Positions 1 to 7,755 of a stretch of DNA of 20,670 nucleotides are shown here, piece after piece. The position numbers were made by a program, and so were the translations under genes. Every line of letters starts with the position of its first letter. Position 1 is the first letter of the stretch. The notes below the pieces were generated by a model that did not search any database, was not told the DNA's origin, and was given only the letters and a program-made list of their open reading frames with translations. The stretch is from an uncultured Muribaculaceae bacterium (GTDB taxonomy: Bacteria > Bacteroidota > Bacteroidia > Bacteroidales > Muribaculaceae). The stretch is from the NCBI GenBank assembly GCA_910584055.1, contig CAJTZS010000060.1, positions 1-20,670 of the forward strand. Direction: 5' to 3'.

Positions 1-40
1 TGAACCGAATTTATTTAATTTTTAACCACGTCCATTTTTA

Positions 41-559
41 GTGGACAGTAGTGATGAGATAATTATACTTACAGAACAATTAAGGAATAAATCAGCAGAC
101 AATGAGCAACTGAGTGTATTAGTAGGCAGTCAGGAAAAACAGATAGCTGATTTAAATTTATATGTAGAAGAATTATTTAGAAATCAGTGGAACACATTGA
201 ATACGTTGTGTAATGAATTTTATGAAAAGGACTCCGAGTCAATGAAGGTGTCTATTGTTAAATCAATAGAAAAAGAGATTGCTAAGATTGTGAATGAAGG
301 CAACATAGAACATATAGAGGAGACTGTCAATAAGAGTATGAATGATATTGCCAAATCATTAAGGGAACAATGTGGATTCCTTAAGGAAAGTGATTTTGTA
401 TTCATCATTTTGAATTATGCCGGATTTACGGCACGTACGGTGTGTATGTTTACAGGAATCAAGTTCAAACATTTCTACAATAAGAGGGCAAGGTTGATAG
501 AGCGCATAGCGAAATCCGATGCGAAAGACAAGGAGTTGTTTGTATCCAAATTAAAATAG
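41..559 (+). CDS. C-terminal remnant of a TPR/coiled-coil regulator with degenerate HTH
   Basis: The 172 residues look like the C-terminal module of the large Bacteroidales TPR-type regulators: a coiled coil (about 1-45), an acidic helical section around NTLCNEFYEK, then a helix-turn-helix-like end with LKESDFVFIILNYAGFTAR and FYNKRARLIERI. Full members also carry a signal peptide, TPR repeats and a membrane helix before this part, and none of these is visible. The frame is closed by TAA at 23-25 and reopens at 26, so the first usable start is GTG at 41. It is either a short stand-alone protein or, more likely, the 3' end of a gene broken by a stop or frameshift. Family recognition is from memory of sequence style. 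DNA binding is an inference. It is followed by a foldback element, which fits a decayed border of the accessory region. Confidence 0.55.
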   Translation: MDSSDEIIILTEQLRNKSADNEQLSVLVGSQEKQIADLNLYVEELFRNQWNTLNTLCNEFYEKDSESMKVSIVKSIEKEIAKIVNEGNIEHIEETVNKSMNDIAKSLREQCGFLKESDFVFIILNYAGFTARTVCMFTGIKFKHFYNKRARLIERIAKSDAKDKELFVSKLK

Positions 560-602
560 AGATCTTATTTTTTGGAAAACATCCAGGGAGTCAAACCTCA
601 AA

Positions 603-914
603 ATTCCCGTTTATCGGACTGAACATTATTCCTCGCAGAGCCGCAGAGGGCGCAAAGGATTGCCATTCCTTTTTAGGGTCGTAGACTCCCGGCAGAGTGG
701 CGGAGCCTGTCGCGGAGATTTTAGCGACAGGGTCTGCTCCTCGGCAGGAGTGGAAACGACCTCTGATAATGGATATGAATGCTCAGCCACTCTGCGGCTC
801 TGCGAGGTAAAAAATGACGCGTCGGTGCATATAGCCGGATGGGGAGCTGCTTGTCTCCCCCATCCGGCTATTGTCTTAGACACATTTGGTTTATTCAGTC
901 CGATAAATGGGAAT
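603..914. repeat. Nested foldback (MITE-like) element with inverted repeats
   Basis: This gene-free stretch is built as nested inverted repeats. The outer arms are 603-623 and 894-914 (21 bp, one mismatch). The next arms are 631-648 and 790-807 (18 bp, perfect). Inner hairpins lie at 708-715/725-732 (CCTGTCGC/GCGACAGG) and about 832-870 (GCCGGATGGGG against CCCCATCCGGC). The GC-rich inside contrasts with AT-rich flanks. It could be a non-autonomous mobile element or a long structured RNA. No transposase is encoded and I could not identify a target-site duplication. Open frames inside it (both strands) mirror each other because of the symmetry and are not credible genes. Confidence 0.6.
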
Positions 915-1154
915 TTGATTCTTTTCAAAGCGCTATGATGATGAATATTGGTGCGAATTAATCGTATGTTAGAATAAAGTTATTAGACTGAAGGGAATTT
1001 TTTTATTCCTCAAGAAGATTGAGTGGGTATATATATATGGTTGTATAACAGAATATTATAAAAGTGAGGAATTTAACAAAATTCCTCACTTTGTATATAA
1101 TTAATAATCAGGGTGTTATAGGCGTAGGTGAGGAATGGAAAAATGTTAAATTAT
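915..1154. other. AT-rich intergenic stretch
   Basis: No gene is seen here. The stretch holds AT-rich DNA, a TA run at about 1029-1038, and the hairpin listed at 1061-1092. An open frame crosses the hairpin and runs into the following gene, but the promoter at 1155-1185 lies inside that extension, so the extension is not believed to be coding. Confidence 0.5.
1061..1092. terminator. Perfect 14-bp hairpin, possible terminator
   Basis: AAAGTGAGGAATTT (1061-1074) pairs perfectly with 1079-1092 around a 4-nt AACA loop. There is no strong T run, so termination is only plausible. It separates the foldback region from the peptide-export locus. Confidence 0.45.
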
Positions 1155-1185
1155 TTGGATTTGAGTCATGGATGTTCTACTTTTG
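1155..1185 (+). promoter_or_regulatory. Bacteroidetes-type promoter for the DUF3244-like gene
   Basis: TTG at 1155-1157 is followed after exactly 20 nt by TACTTTTG (1178-1185), matching the Bacteroidetes primary-sigma consensus TTG-N19..21-TAnnTTTG. Transcription would start near 1192, just before the ATG codons at 1199 and 1208. It could also drive the leader-peptide gene. Confidence 0.6.
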
Positions 1186-1207
1186 TGCAAAAGTAAACAT
1201 GAACGAT

Positions 1208-1585
1208 ATGAAAAAGGCACTTGTATATTTAGTATTAATGTTGGCATTGTTGCCAATGGACATGTCCGCTCAGTCTTGTTCCGAGTCATCCTCAAAAGCG
1301 CAGGTGATGATAAGAGACAAAAGGGACACCCTTGGTCGTCCCAAAGCACCTTCAATGCAATCTATAGAGTGTTGGTATGGGGACGGCATTCTGAGTTTCG
1401 ACTTTGCCATTTCGGAGGGAATGTGCAACCTTTGTGTGGCAGATAAAGACACGGGGTTTGTGACGAACTATGTTTTTGATTCTTCCGATCATGCGGAAGT
1501 GTTTATAGGAAATGTTAAGAATGCCGCCATAACTATTACGACTTCCAGCGGGCACACTTATATAGGAGAGATTGTAATACTCTAA
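1208..1585 (+). CDS. Secreted DUF3244-like protein
   Basis: A 125-residue protein with a clear signal peptide (MKKALVYLVLMLALLPMDMSA, cleavage near AQS) and a short beta-rich domain. Alternating hydrophobic strands such as GILSFDFAIS, CNLCVADK, AAITITTSS and the last strand YIGEIVIL give the small Ig-like sandwich outline typical of DUF3244 proteins in Bacteroidales. The start at 1208 is preferred because it begins the signal peptide and lies just after the promoter; ATG 1199 is also possible. A longer frame from 1064 would place the promoter inside the gene. The leader-peptide gene starts 55 nt downstream with no visible terminator or promoter between, so the two may be co-transcribed. DUF3244 proteins have no settled function; a role with the exported peptide is inferred only from position. 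Confidence 0.7.
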   Translation: MKKALVYLVLMLALLPMDMSAQSCSESSSKAQVMIRDKRDTLGRPKAPSMQSIECWYGDGILSFDFAISEGMCNLCVADKDTGFVTNYVFDSSDHAEVFIGNVKNAAITITTSSGHTYIGEIVIL

Positions 1586-1640
1586 AGGTTCTGTCTTATG
1601 GACGGAATAAGTAATATATATATAATTTAATATCAAGATT

Positions 1641-1853
1641 ATGAAAGAGCTAAAGAGAATTGAGGCGATTCCGACGGCTGACTTGCTGTCGGAGATGGAG
1701 TCGGTTGAGATTGTAGGAGGATTATTGGATGGGGATATCACGGGGAACTATGTTCTCGCAAAATGTCCAACCTACGGAGGTTGCAATATATATTGCAGCT
1801 CAGGTAATTGCGTTGCAAACTCTATTAGTCGTATCTATATGGGGAGATTTTAA
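1641..1853 (+). CDS. Double-glycine leader peptide with four-cysteine core
   Basis: A 70-residue precursor. Residues 1-27 form a typical double-glycine leader: charged start (MKELKRIEAI), amphipathic middle (DLLSEMESVEIV) and Gly26-Gly27. The predicted mature part is 43 residues with Cys42, Cys48, Cys52 and Cys57 (spacing 5, 3, 4), the tracts TYGGCN and SSGNC, and a C-terminus ending in Arg-Phe. C39 peptidases cut directly after such Gly-Gly pairs, and an exporter with this domain is encoded 3.7 kb downstream on the same strand. The core may be disulfide-bonded or modified; no modifying enzyme (radical SAM, LanM, YcaO) is in the window. It resembles class II bacteriocin or peptide-signal precursors in design only, and the activity is unknown. 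Only one such precursor was seen. Confidence 0.72.
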   Translation: MKELKRIEAIPTADLLSEMESVEIVGGLLDGDITGNYVLAKCPTYGGCNIYCSSGNCVANSISRIYMGRF

Positions 1854-1892
1854 ATAACTAAAAGAGGCTTATAACGTCTAATGCTCTGATAG

Positions 1893-1900
1893 TTACATTT
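1893..1900 (+). promoter_or_regulatory. -7 element upstream of the lipoprotein gene
   Basis: TACATTTG fits TAnnTTTG and lies 23 nt before the ATG at 1923. No convincing TTG was found at the usual distance, so this is a weaker promoter call. Confidence 0.4.
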
Positions 1901-1922
1901 GTTTCACATAAACTCACTTGTT

Positions 1923-2876
1923 ATGAAAAGATTTGTTTATTGGATGATTGTCATAGTTGCTATGGTATCATCAGTTATTCTATCTTCGTGTTCTTCTATT
2001 GAACCACAGATGGCTGATTCGGAAAGGGTTAGCGATTTCGAAGATTCTGAAATGATAAAAGAATTAAAGAGTATTAATAGTGAAATACTCTCCGCTAAGC
2101 CGGATACAAGGGCTTGGACAACGAAACAGAAATTGCAGGTAGCTTCTGCTGATATTTCAGGTGCTTGGGGTGGCTGTAAAATAGGAGCAAAAATTGGGCT
2201 TCGTATTGGCGCAGCTCTAGGAAATCCAATAACCGGAGGTGCTTTCGGGTCATTTCTTGGAGCAGTAGTTGGAGGCGCGTATTCGTCATGGCTTGCGGCT
2301 CCAGATACACGTGCCGTATCACGGATCGAAGGTTGTAGGGATTTGATGATAACTTGTGACAATTTAATAGCCGATGATTTATCTATTGATGATTCCGCAG
2401 TCATGATTAAAGAGCCGGCGGTAATTAATAAACTTGAAGTAGATGATGCGTTGATTGGAAAAGTAAATCTCCGAGAAAAGGATTTGAATGTCGGGAAACT
2501 TCATAATATCCTCCTAGGGACACTTGACGGTAGTATTGAAATTAAATCTCTGGATAGTACTGAAGTTGAATCAAATGATATTTATGATTCGCTCGTAAAT
2601 TCAGTTGATCTTGCTAATGGTTGCCAAGAAATAGGATTAAAGGTAAATTCCTCACAAGAAGATATTGATCCAACATTAGAAGCCCGCGTGCTTATGCTAT
2701 TCAATGAAGTTTATCAGAAATATTCTTCAACTAATGACGATGTAGTATTTATTATTAATAAATATGTTGAAGTTATTGATGCATCAAAAGAATTAACTGA
2801 TTATGAAAAGGACAGCATTAAAAGCGGATTAGCAACGGCTTTGTATAGCTTTAATTATTGGGACGGAACATTATAA
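1923..2876 (+). CDS. Lipoprotein with glycine-zipper segment
   Basis: A 317-residue protein starting at MKRFVYW, with a membrane-spanning signal and lipobox LSSC (Cys23), so probably a lipoprotein. The start at 1923 is chosen because it puts the lipobox at the normal distance; an upstream TTG at 1899 would overlap the promoter element. Residues about 80-126 form a striking Gly/Ala-rich stretch (GAWGGCKIGAKIG, then ITGGAFGSFLGAVVGGAYSSW) with repeated GxxxG spacing, a design that packs membrane helices and occurs in pore-forming and two-peptide bacteriocins. The C-terminal third is acidic and helical, ending near LTDYEKDSIKSGL and SFNYWDG. I recall similar uncharacterised Bacteroidales proteins but no named family. 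It may be an accessory, immunity or effector protein of the peptide locus; that is inference from context. A terminator-like hairpin follows. Confidence 0.7.
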   Translation: MKRFVYWMIVIVAMVSSVILSSCSSIEPQMADSERVSDFEDSEMIKELKSINSEILSAKPDTRAWTTKQKLQVASADISGAWGGCKIGAKIGLRIGAALGNPITGGAFGSFLGAVVGGAYSSWLAAPDTRAVSRIEGCRDLMITCDNLIADDLSIDDSAVMIKEPAVINKLEVDDALIGKVNLREKDLNVGKLHNILLGTLDGSIEIKSLDSTEVESNDIYDSLVNSVDLANGCQEIGLKVNSSQEDIDPTLEARVLMLFNEVYQKYSSTNDDVVFIINKYVEVIDASKELTDYEKDSIKSGLATALYSFNYWDGTL

Positions 2877-2891
2877 TCAGTTTTGTAATTA

Positions 2892-2931
2892 GGTGCAACC
2901 CATGAGTGCTAAAATGGGTTGCGCCGTTTTA
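2892..2931 (+). terminator. Intrinsic terminator after the lipoprotein gene
   Basis: GGTGCAACCCA (2892-2902) pairs with TGGGTTGCGCC (2915-2925; one G-U pair in RNA), followed by GTTTTAATTGT. It lies just after the stop codon at 2874-2876. Confidence 0.65.
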
Positions 2932-2947
2932 ATTGTATTAACTTTTT

Positions 2948-3307
2948 ATGAAACTTAATATTTCATATTTCATTAATGTTATTCTGGCGCTCTTTGCCGT
3001 GATACCTATTGTTTATGATATTGATATGGCATTCTATATCATTTCATTTTTGATTATAGGACTAACAGCAATTGCTGTGATTTATGGTGTATACAAGTAT
3101 ATGATTATGAAGCATTCTAAATCTGAATTGGTTGGCGCGTTTATGGATGTGAATAAAAATTGGGTTGGCATCCTGATTATCTTGATCGGTTTGATTATTA
3201 GTTACGTATGTGATTGGAGAAGCTATTCCTATATCTGGCTATTTTTATTAATTATGGAAGTATTGAGCTTCTTTTTCCCATCAAATCATAAGAAAAATAT
3301 AAAATAA
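2948..3307 (+). CDS. Small four-helix inner-membrane protein
   Basis: A 119-residue, very hydrophobic protein with four predicted membrane segments: about 5-23, 27-50, 71-90 and 93-111. A short polar loop (residues about 55-70, KHSKSELVGAFMDVNKNW) lies between helices two and three, and the C-terminus is basic (SNHKKNIK). No enzyme motif is visible and I do not recognise the family. Small multi-helix membrane proteins beside bacteriocin-type precursors are often immunity proteins, so self-protection is a reasonable but unproven guess. It lies between the lipoprotein terminator and the promoter of the barrel gene. Low GC, as in the genes before it. Confidence 0.62.
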   Translation: MKLNISYFINVILALFAVIPIVYDIDMAFYIISFLIIGLTAIAVIYGVYKYMIMKHSKSELVGAFMDVNKNWVGILIILIGLIISYVCDWRSYSYIWLFLLIMEVLSFFFPSNHKKNIK

Positions 3308-3311
3308 TTTG

Positions 3312-3319
3312 TACCTTTG
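3312..3319 (+). promoter_or_regulatory. -7 element upstream of the outer-membrane barrel gene
   Basis: TACCTTTG matches TAnnTTTG and lies 64 nt before the ATG at 3383. The upstream TTG element is not clear. It could drive the barrel, exporter and mini-HlyD genes, which follow with gaps of 18 and 11 nt. Confidence 0.42.
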
Positions 3320-3382
3320 ATTGTGGATTAATGTTTTGAATAATAATATGATCTTCAGACATACTAATTTTTTTGAACGACT

Positions 3383-5533
3383 ATGAAATATGTATTGACA
3401 ATGACAATTGCCCTTTTATGCTGCACGGTTGCATATTCGATTCCTCAGAATGCTGTTGACAGTATAGCAACCGATTCCATTACAAAAGTAAAGGACCTCA
3501 AGGAGCTGACCGTGACGGCCAGCAACGTCATAAGGCGTGGGAATATGGAATCTTATATCATTACAAAAGACATGCGTAAGGGAAGCCGGACGGCCGGGGA
3601 GTTGCTGCGCAAGGTCAACGGCATGCATTATCAGCCTTTCTCGGAAGCACTAACTTACTTAGGGTCGTCAAATGTCGTGTTGCTTGTGGACAGCCTTGAA
3701 AAGGATGCATCATATATAAAGAGGCAGTCGCCAGACCGGTTCGACCGTATCGACGTTGTGCCGCATCCGAGCGGTAAATACACCGGTTATGATGTGCTCA
3801 TCAATTTCCATCCAAAACCTAATTATGTCGGTTTCGAAACTAATGTCAGGGAAACTATGGATATAATGCCCGATGGAAATAATGGCAGAGGAAACGATTT
3901 TTCGGACAACAAAACATATATTGACGGTACATATATGCAGAATAAGCTTACTGTCACGGCATTGGCCAACTGGCAATGGTCAAGGTCAGGATCAACATAT
4001 TATACAAAGACCGAATACCCCATGAGCGATTATTCGGAAACGCAACTGGAGCGTGACCGTAAAGACCCTCAGACCATAAATAGATCGAACAGTTTGAGTG
4101 CAAATCTTGCAGCGGATTATAAATTCAGTGACCGGCACAAGATTTCATTCCAATGGCAGATAAGTCCGTCAGCCCGTAAAACGGCTAATGGCTATGTCAT
4201 GAATGTGCTCGATAAAGGTAAAGAGGAAACTGTAGGAGTGCATACGCATACTGACAGGGGAAATGATCTTTTGAACAGCTTTGTATTGAATTATTTAGGA
4301 AAATTAGGGCAATGGAATTTGGACGTTTCAGCAAGCTATAGTTTCAACAACTGGAAGTCTTATTACAATCTGGAGCGGACGGACAATTACAATCTGCTTT
4401 ATGACAGGAAAGACAGGTATGATTATATTTGGGGAGGCTTTGACTTGAACCGTTTTTTCAAAGACTACAAATGGTATCTCGGTTTCTCCAATTATGTCTA
4501 TGTTACAGATTTCCATGAAAAGGATTCCTTTACCGGGGATATGTTGTCGGAGTATACGACGGTCTATGATAACCTGTATGCAACGGCGCAATATATTCCT
4601 TCCCGGTATCTGAGCATGCGGGCGAATGCCGGTATCACTGTCTTTTCCAACAAGACCGGGGATATGCGTAAGACAACGGTCGTGCCTCGTCTGCAGGGGG
4701 TCATAAACTGGAATCCGACGGAGAAAGTCTCAATGGAGGTTGGCTATACAATGCATACAGGCACCCCTTCCTTATCGCAGCTTAACGATTACGGTCAGTT
4801 TATAAACAAGTTCAAGTATCAGGAAGGAAATCCTGAACTAAAGCCATACACTGCGCAGATGATCAACTTTAGGATTTCATTCTGGAGGAAACTTACATTT
4901 TATGCACAATATGAATTTACCAGCAGTGGGATATTCAATATCTTCACTGATGGAGTAATGGATTTGGACGATACAGGAGAGAAATTTCATTATGCTTCCG
5001 GAAAATATCAGAACGGGAAAAAGAGAGGGCTGATTTTAGGTGTGAATTATAACCAGCAGCTTTCCAAATATTTTTCTATCTATCTCAATGCCGGAGTCGA
5101 TCATGGTTATGCTTCGTATCAGAATTACCGGAATTCGGTATGGTATCCTAAAGGAAGTGTCAATTTATTTTATGAATTAGAAAATCAGGATTTGGCGGCG
5201 TCGCTATCATATTCTGTCAATGGGGCGGGACGCGTAACTCCGCAGGTGTATCAAAAACTTATTACGGATGATTTATTGCTGGGTGTGCAGAAAGGCTTTT
5301 TTAAAAAGAAACTGTATTTAGCTTTAAGCTGGTACTTGCCTTTGCACATAACCAAGGGTGACTGGAAATATCGGATGCATTCGCCAAACATGGTAATGAA
5401 CGGTTGGGGCAACGATCAATTCAGAACAAACAACAAGATTGAAATCACAGCACTTTTCAGATTCTCTACGGGTAAGCAGGTACGGAAAGTATCGCTTCAA
5501 AATCAGGGTGTCAATGTCGGCTCACAATTCTAA
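3383..5533 (+). CDS. TonB-plug outer-membrane beta-barrel protein
   Basis: A 716-residue outer-membrane protein. Residues 1-19 are a signal peptide. Residues about 37-160 resemble a TonB-receptor plug (ELTVTASNVIRRG, GELLRKVNGM, DRIDVVPHPSGKY). The rest alternates aromatic and polar residues as transmembrane beta strands do, and the chain ends in Gly-Ser-Gln-Phe, with the terminal Phe used for barrel insertion. It fits the Bacteroidetes outer-membrane beta-barrel family (PF14905 type) but is shorter than usual and lacks the N-terminal carboxypeptidase-like domain. The exporter gene begins 18 nt after its stop, so the two are probably co-transcribed. A role as the outer-membrane exit or as a receptor for the peptide is inferred from position. 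No clear TonB box was identified. Confidence 0.85.
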   Translation: MKYVLTMTIALLCCTVAYSIPQNAVDSIATDSITKVKDLKELTVTASNVIRRGNMESYIITKDMRKGSRTAGELLRKVNGMHYQPFSEALTYLGSSNVVLLVDSLEKDASYIKRQSPDRFDRIDVVPHPSGKYTGYDVLINFHPKPNYVGFETNVRETMDIMPDGNNGRGNDFSDNKTYIDGTYMQNKLTVTALANWQWSRSGSTYYTKTEYPMSDYSETQLERDRKDPQTINRSNSLSANLAADYKFSDRHKISFQWQISPSARKTANGYVMNVLDKGKEETVGVHTHTDRGNDLLNSFVLNYLGKLGQWNLDVSASYSFNNWKSYYNLERTDNYNLLYDRKDRYDYIWGGFDLNRFFKDYKWYLGFSNYVYVTDFHEKDSFTGDMLSEYTTVYDNLYATAQYIPSRYLSMRANAGITVFSNKTGDMRKTTVVPRLQGVINWNPTEKVSMEVGYTMHTGTPSLSQLNDYGQFINKFKYQEGNPELKPYTAQMINFRISFWRKLTFYAQYEFTSSGIFNIFTDGVMDLDDTGEKFHYASGKYQNGKKRGLILGVNYNQQLSKYFSIYLNAGVDHGYASYQNYRNSVWYPKGSVNLFYELENQDLAASLSYSVNGAGRVTPQVYQKLITDDLLLGVQKGFFKKKLYLALSWYLPLHITKGDWKYRMHSPNMVMNGWGNDQFRTNNKIEITALFRFSTGKQVRKVSLQNQGVNVGSQF

Positions 5534-5551
5534 AGAGGCATATGGCTTGAT

Positions 5552-7744
5552 ATGGGCAGGCGATTCCCTATATACATCCAGAGCGATGCGATGCAGTGCG
5601 GAGCCACGTGCCTGCGCATGGTCTGCAGCTATTACGGCATCGATTATTCCCTCGGGTTTGTCTCGGAATTCTGCCGGGCCACCAACGCAGGGGTGTCGCT
5701 GAAAGGGATAAGCGACGCAGCGAAGCAACTCGGTTTCGACACGGTGTGCTGCCGCGCATCGATGGCCGAAATTGAGAATGCCCCGTGCCCGTGCATATTG
5801 CATTGGCGGCAGAACCATTATGTGGTTCTCTACAAAGTTGTGAGGGGAAAGAAATTTTTTATTGCCGATCCGGGTAAAGGGAAGATGTGCCTGAACCGGG
5901 AGGAATTTGCCGGTCTCTGGCTGTCAACCCGCAGTCAGGGAGAAGACAAAGGCGTCGTGCTGTTCCTCACAAAGACGGAACGGTTCGGATGTCAGCGGGA
6001 ATATGAGGAGAAGGACCGTCATTCTTTCAAATTCCTGTGGGGGTATGTGCTCCATTATAAGAAGTATTTCCTGCAAATCATAGCCGGGCTGCTCTTAGGG
6101 TGCATTTTCCAGTTGATTCTCCCTTTCCTGACACAATCGATAGTAGACATAGGCATCAGGCATGAGGACATAGGGTTCATATGGCTTGTATTGCTGGGAG
6201 AGCTGTTTATAGTTACGGGCAGGGTGTCAACCGATTTCATACGCCGGTGGTTGCTGCTGCATATCTCGATCCGTATCAACCTGTCGCTTGTCAGCGATTT
6301 CTTTATAAAGCTGCTGAAGCTGCCCATGTCGTTTTTCGATACGAAACTCATGGGGGATTTGCTGCAGCGCATGGGCGACCACGACCGGGTGCAATCGTTT
6401 CTAACGGGGCAGCTGTTGAGCGTGGTTTTCTCGATATTGAGTTTTTTTATTTTCGGCATTGTATTGTTCATTTATGACAAGATGATATTCCTCGTTTTCC
6501 TGATTGGAAGCGTAGCGTATGGAATATGGATGAGCCTATTCCTGAGGCGAAGGAAAGTCTTGGATTCTGAATTGTTTGAGCGGCAGGCGGATTCCAATAA
6601 CAAGACTTACCAGTTTATCACCTCCATGCAGGAAATAAAACTTCAGAATTGTGAACAGAGACGACGTCTGGAGTGGGAGGATACTCAGGCGGAGCTTTTT
6701 GACGTGCAGCTTAAATCACTCAAACTTAAACAGACACAAGAGGCCGGCTCAATATTCATAAACGAGGTCAAGAACATAATAATCACGGTTCTTGCTGCTA
6801 CGGCAGTGATAGATGGGGGAATGACGTTGGGATCGATGCTTGCAGTGCAATACATAATCGGGCAGCTGAATTCGCCGGTGGACCAACTGATGACCTTCAT
6901 CTATTCCCTGCAAGACGTGAAACTCTCGCTTGAAAGGATCAATGAAATCCACGGAGGGAGGAATGAGGAATCGGATGAAAACCGGCTAATGAATCCTGAG
7001 GGTGATATGAGAATCGAATTGGAGGATGTCTCGTTCAAATATAACGCACATGCCATAGAGAATACGATCGATTCTGTTTACTTCAATATTCCGGCAAGTA
7101 AAGTGACGGCGATAGTGGGTGCCTCGGGCAGCGGCAAGACGACCTTGATAAAGTTGATGTTGGGTTATTATAGGGTAAACGGAGGGGAAATAAAGATAGC
7201 GGGAAGGAATATCAACGACTATAATCTGAAGGAATGGCGGAAAAACTGCGGGGTGGTGATGCAGGACGGGGTGATATTCTCCGAATCGATTGCAAGGAAT
7301 ATCGCCGTGGATGACGGGGAGATTGATGAACGGCGGCTCGTGGAAGCGGCGAAGATTGCGGAGATACATGAGTATGTGATGGGGTTGCCCTTGAAATATG
7401 ACACCAAGATAGGACGCGACGGCACCGGGCTGAGCCAAGGGCAGAAACAGAGGATATTGATAGCACGTGCGGTCTATAAGGACCCCTGCTTCATATTCCT
7501 TGACGAGGCGACAAATTCACTCGATGCAAAGAATGAGCGGATGATTGTCGAGAACTTGGCGGGGTTCTACCGGGGGAGAACAGTTATTGTGGTGGCTCAC
7601 CGCCTCTCCACGGTAAGGAACGCCGACAATATCGTTGTTCTTGAAAAGGGTCGGATTGCGGAAAGCGGGAATCACTCGGAACTTATCGCAAGGAAAGGTG
7701 TTTACTATAATCTGATAAAGAACCAGCTTGAGTTGGGAGCATAG
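5552..7744 (+). CDS. C39 peptidase-containing ABC exporter (PCAT)
   Basis: A 730-residue bacteriocin-type exporter that should remove double-glycine leaders and pump the peptide out of the cytoplasm. The N-terminal C39 domain (about 1-135) has the catalytic Cys16 in QCGATC, His89 in QNHYVVLY and Asp106 in IADPGKG. Residues about 160-450 form the membrane domain. The nucleotide-binding domain has Walker A GASGSGKTT (523-531), signature LSQGQ (627-631), Walker B FIFLDE (647-652) and the switch His in AHRLST. All key residues are intact. The likely substrate is the 70-residue precursor upstream. The gene is more GC-rich than those before it. Such exporters normally work with an HlyD adaptor and an outer-membrane channel; here only an HlyD-like stub (11 nt downstream) and a TonB-plug barrel (upstream) are present. 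Confidence 0.95.
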   Translation: MGRRFPIYIQSDAMQCGATCLRMVCSYYGIDYSLGFVSEFCRATNAGVSLKGISDAAKQLGFDTVCCRASMAEIENAPCPCILHWRQNHYVVLYKVVRGKKFFIADPGKGKMCLNREEFAGLWLSTRSQGEDKGVVLFLTKTERFGCQREYEEKDRHSFKFLWGYVLHYKKYFLQIIAGLLLGCIFQLILPFLTQSIVDIGIRHEDIGFIWLVLLGELFIVTGRVSTDFIRRWLLLHISIRINLSLVSDFFIKLLKLPMSFFDTKLMGDLLQRMGDHDRVQSFLTGQLLSVVFSILSFFIFGIVLFIYDKMIFLVFLIGSVAYGIWMSLFLRRRKVLDSELFERQADSNNKTYQFITSMQEIKLQNCEQRRRLEWEDTQAELFDVQLKSLKLKQTQEAGSIFINEVKNIIITVLAATAVIDGGMTLGSMLAVQYIIGQLNSPVDQLMTFIYSLQDVKLSLERINEIHGGRNEESDENRLMNPEGDMRIELEDVSFKYNAHAIENTIDSVYFNIPASKVTAIVGASGSGKTTLIKLMLGYYRVNGGEIKIAGRNINDYNLKEWRKNCGVVMQDGVIFSESIARNIAVDDGEIDERRLVEAAKIAEIHEYVMGLPLKYDTKIGRDGTGLSQGQKQRILIARAVYKDPCFIFLDEATNSLDAKNERMIVENLAGFYRGRTVIVVAHRLSTVRNADNIVVLEKGRIAESGNHSELIARKGVYYNLIKNQLELGA

Positions 7745-7755
7745 CTTATTTTTTG

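Noticed and set aside
626..938. Open frames of about 90-100 codons on both strands
   Set aside because: They lie in the nested inverted repeat and mirror each other; no start signal or recognisable protein.
1064..1207. Longer start for the DUF3244-like protein
   Set aside because: Would include a hairpin and the promoter and would bury the signal peptide at residue 49.
1641..1853. Bacteroidetocin (known anti-Bacteroidales peptide)
   Set aside because: It shares the Gly-Gly leader design, but the four-cysteine core did not match what I remember of that family; a search is needed to decide.
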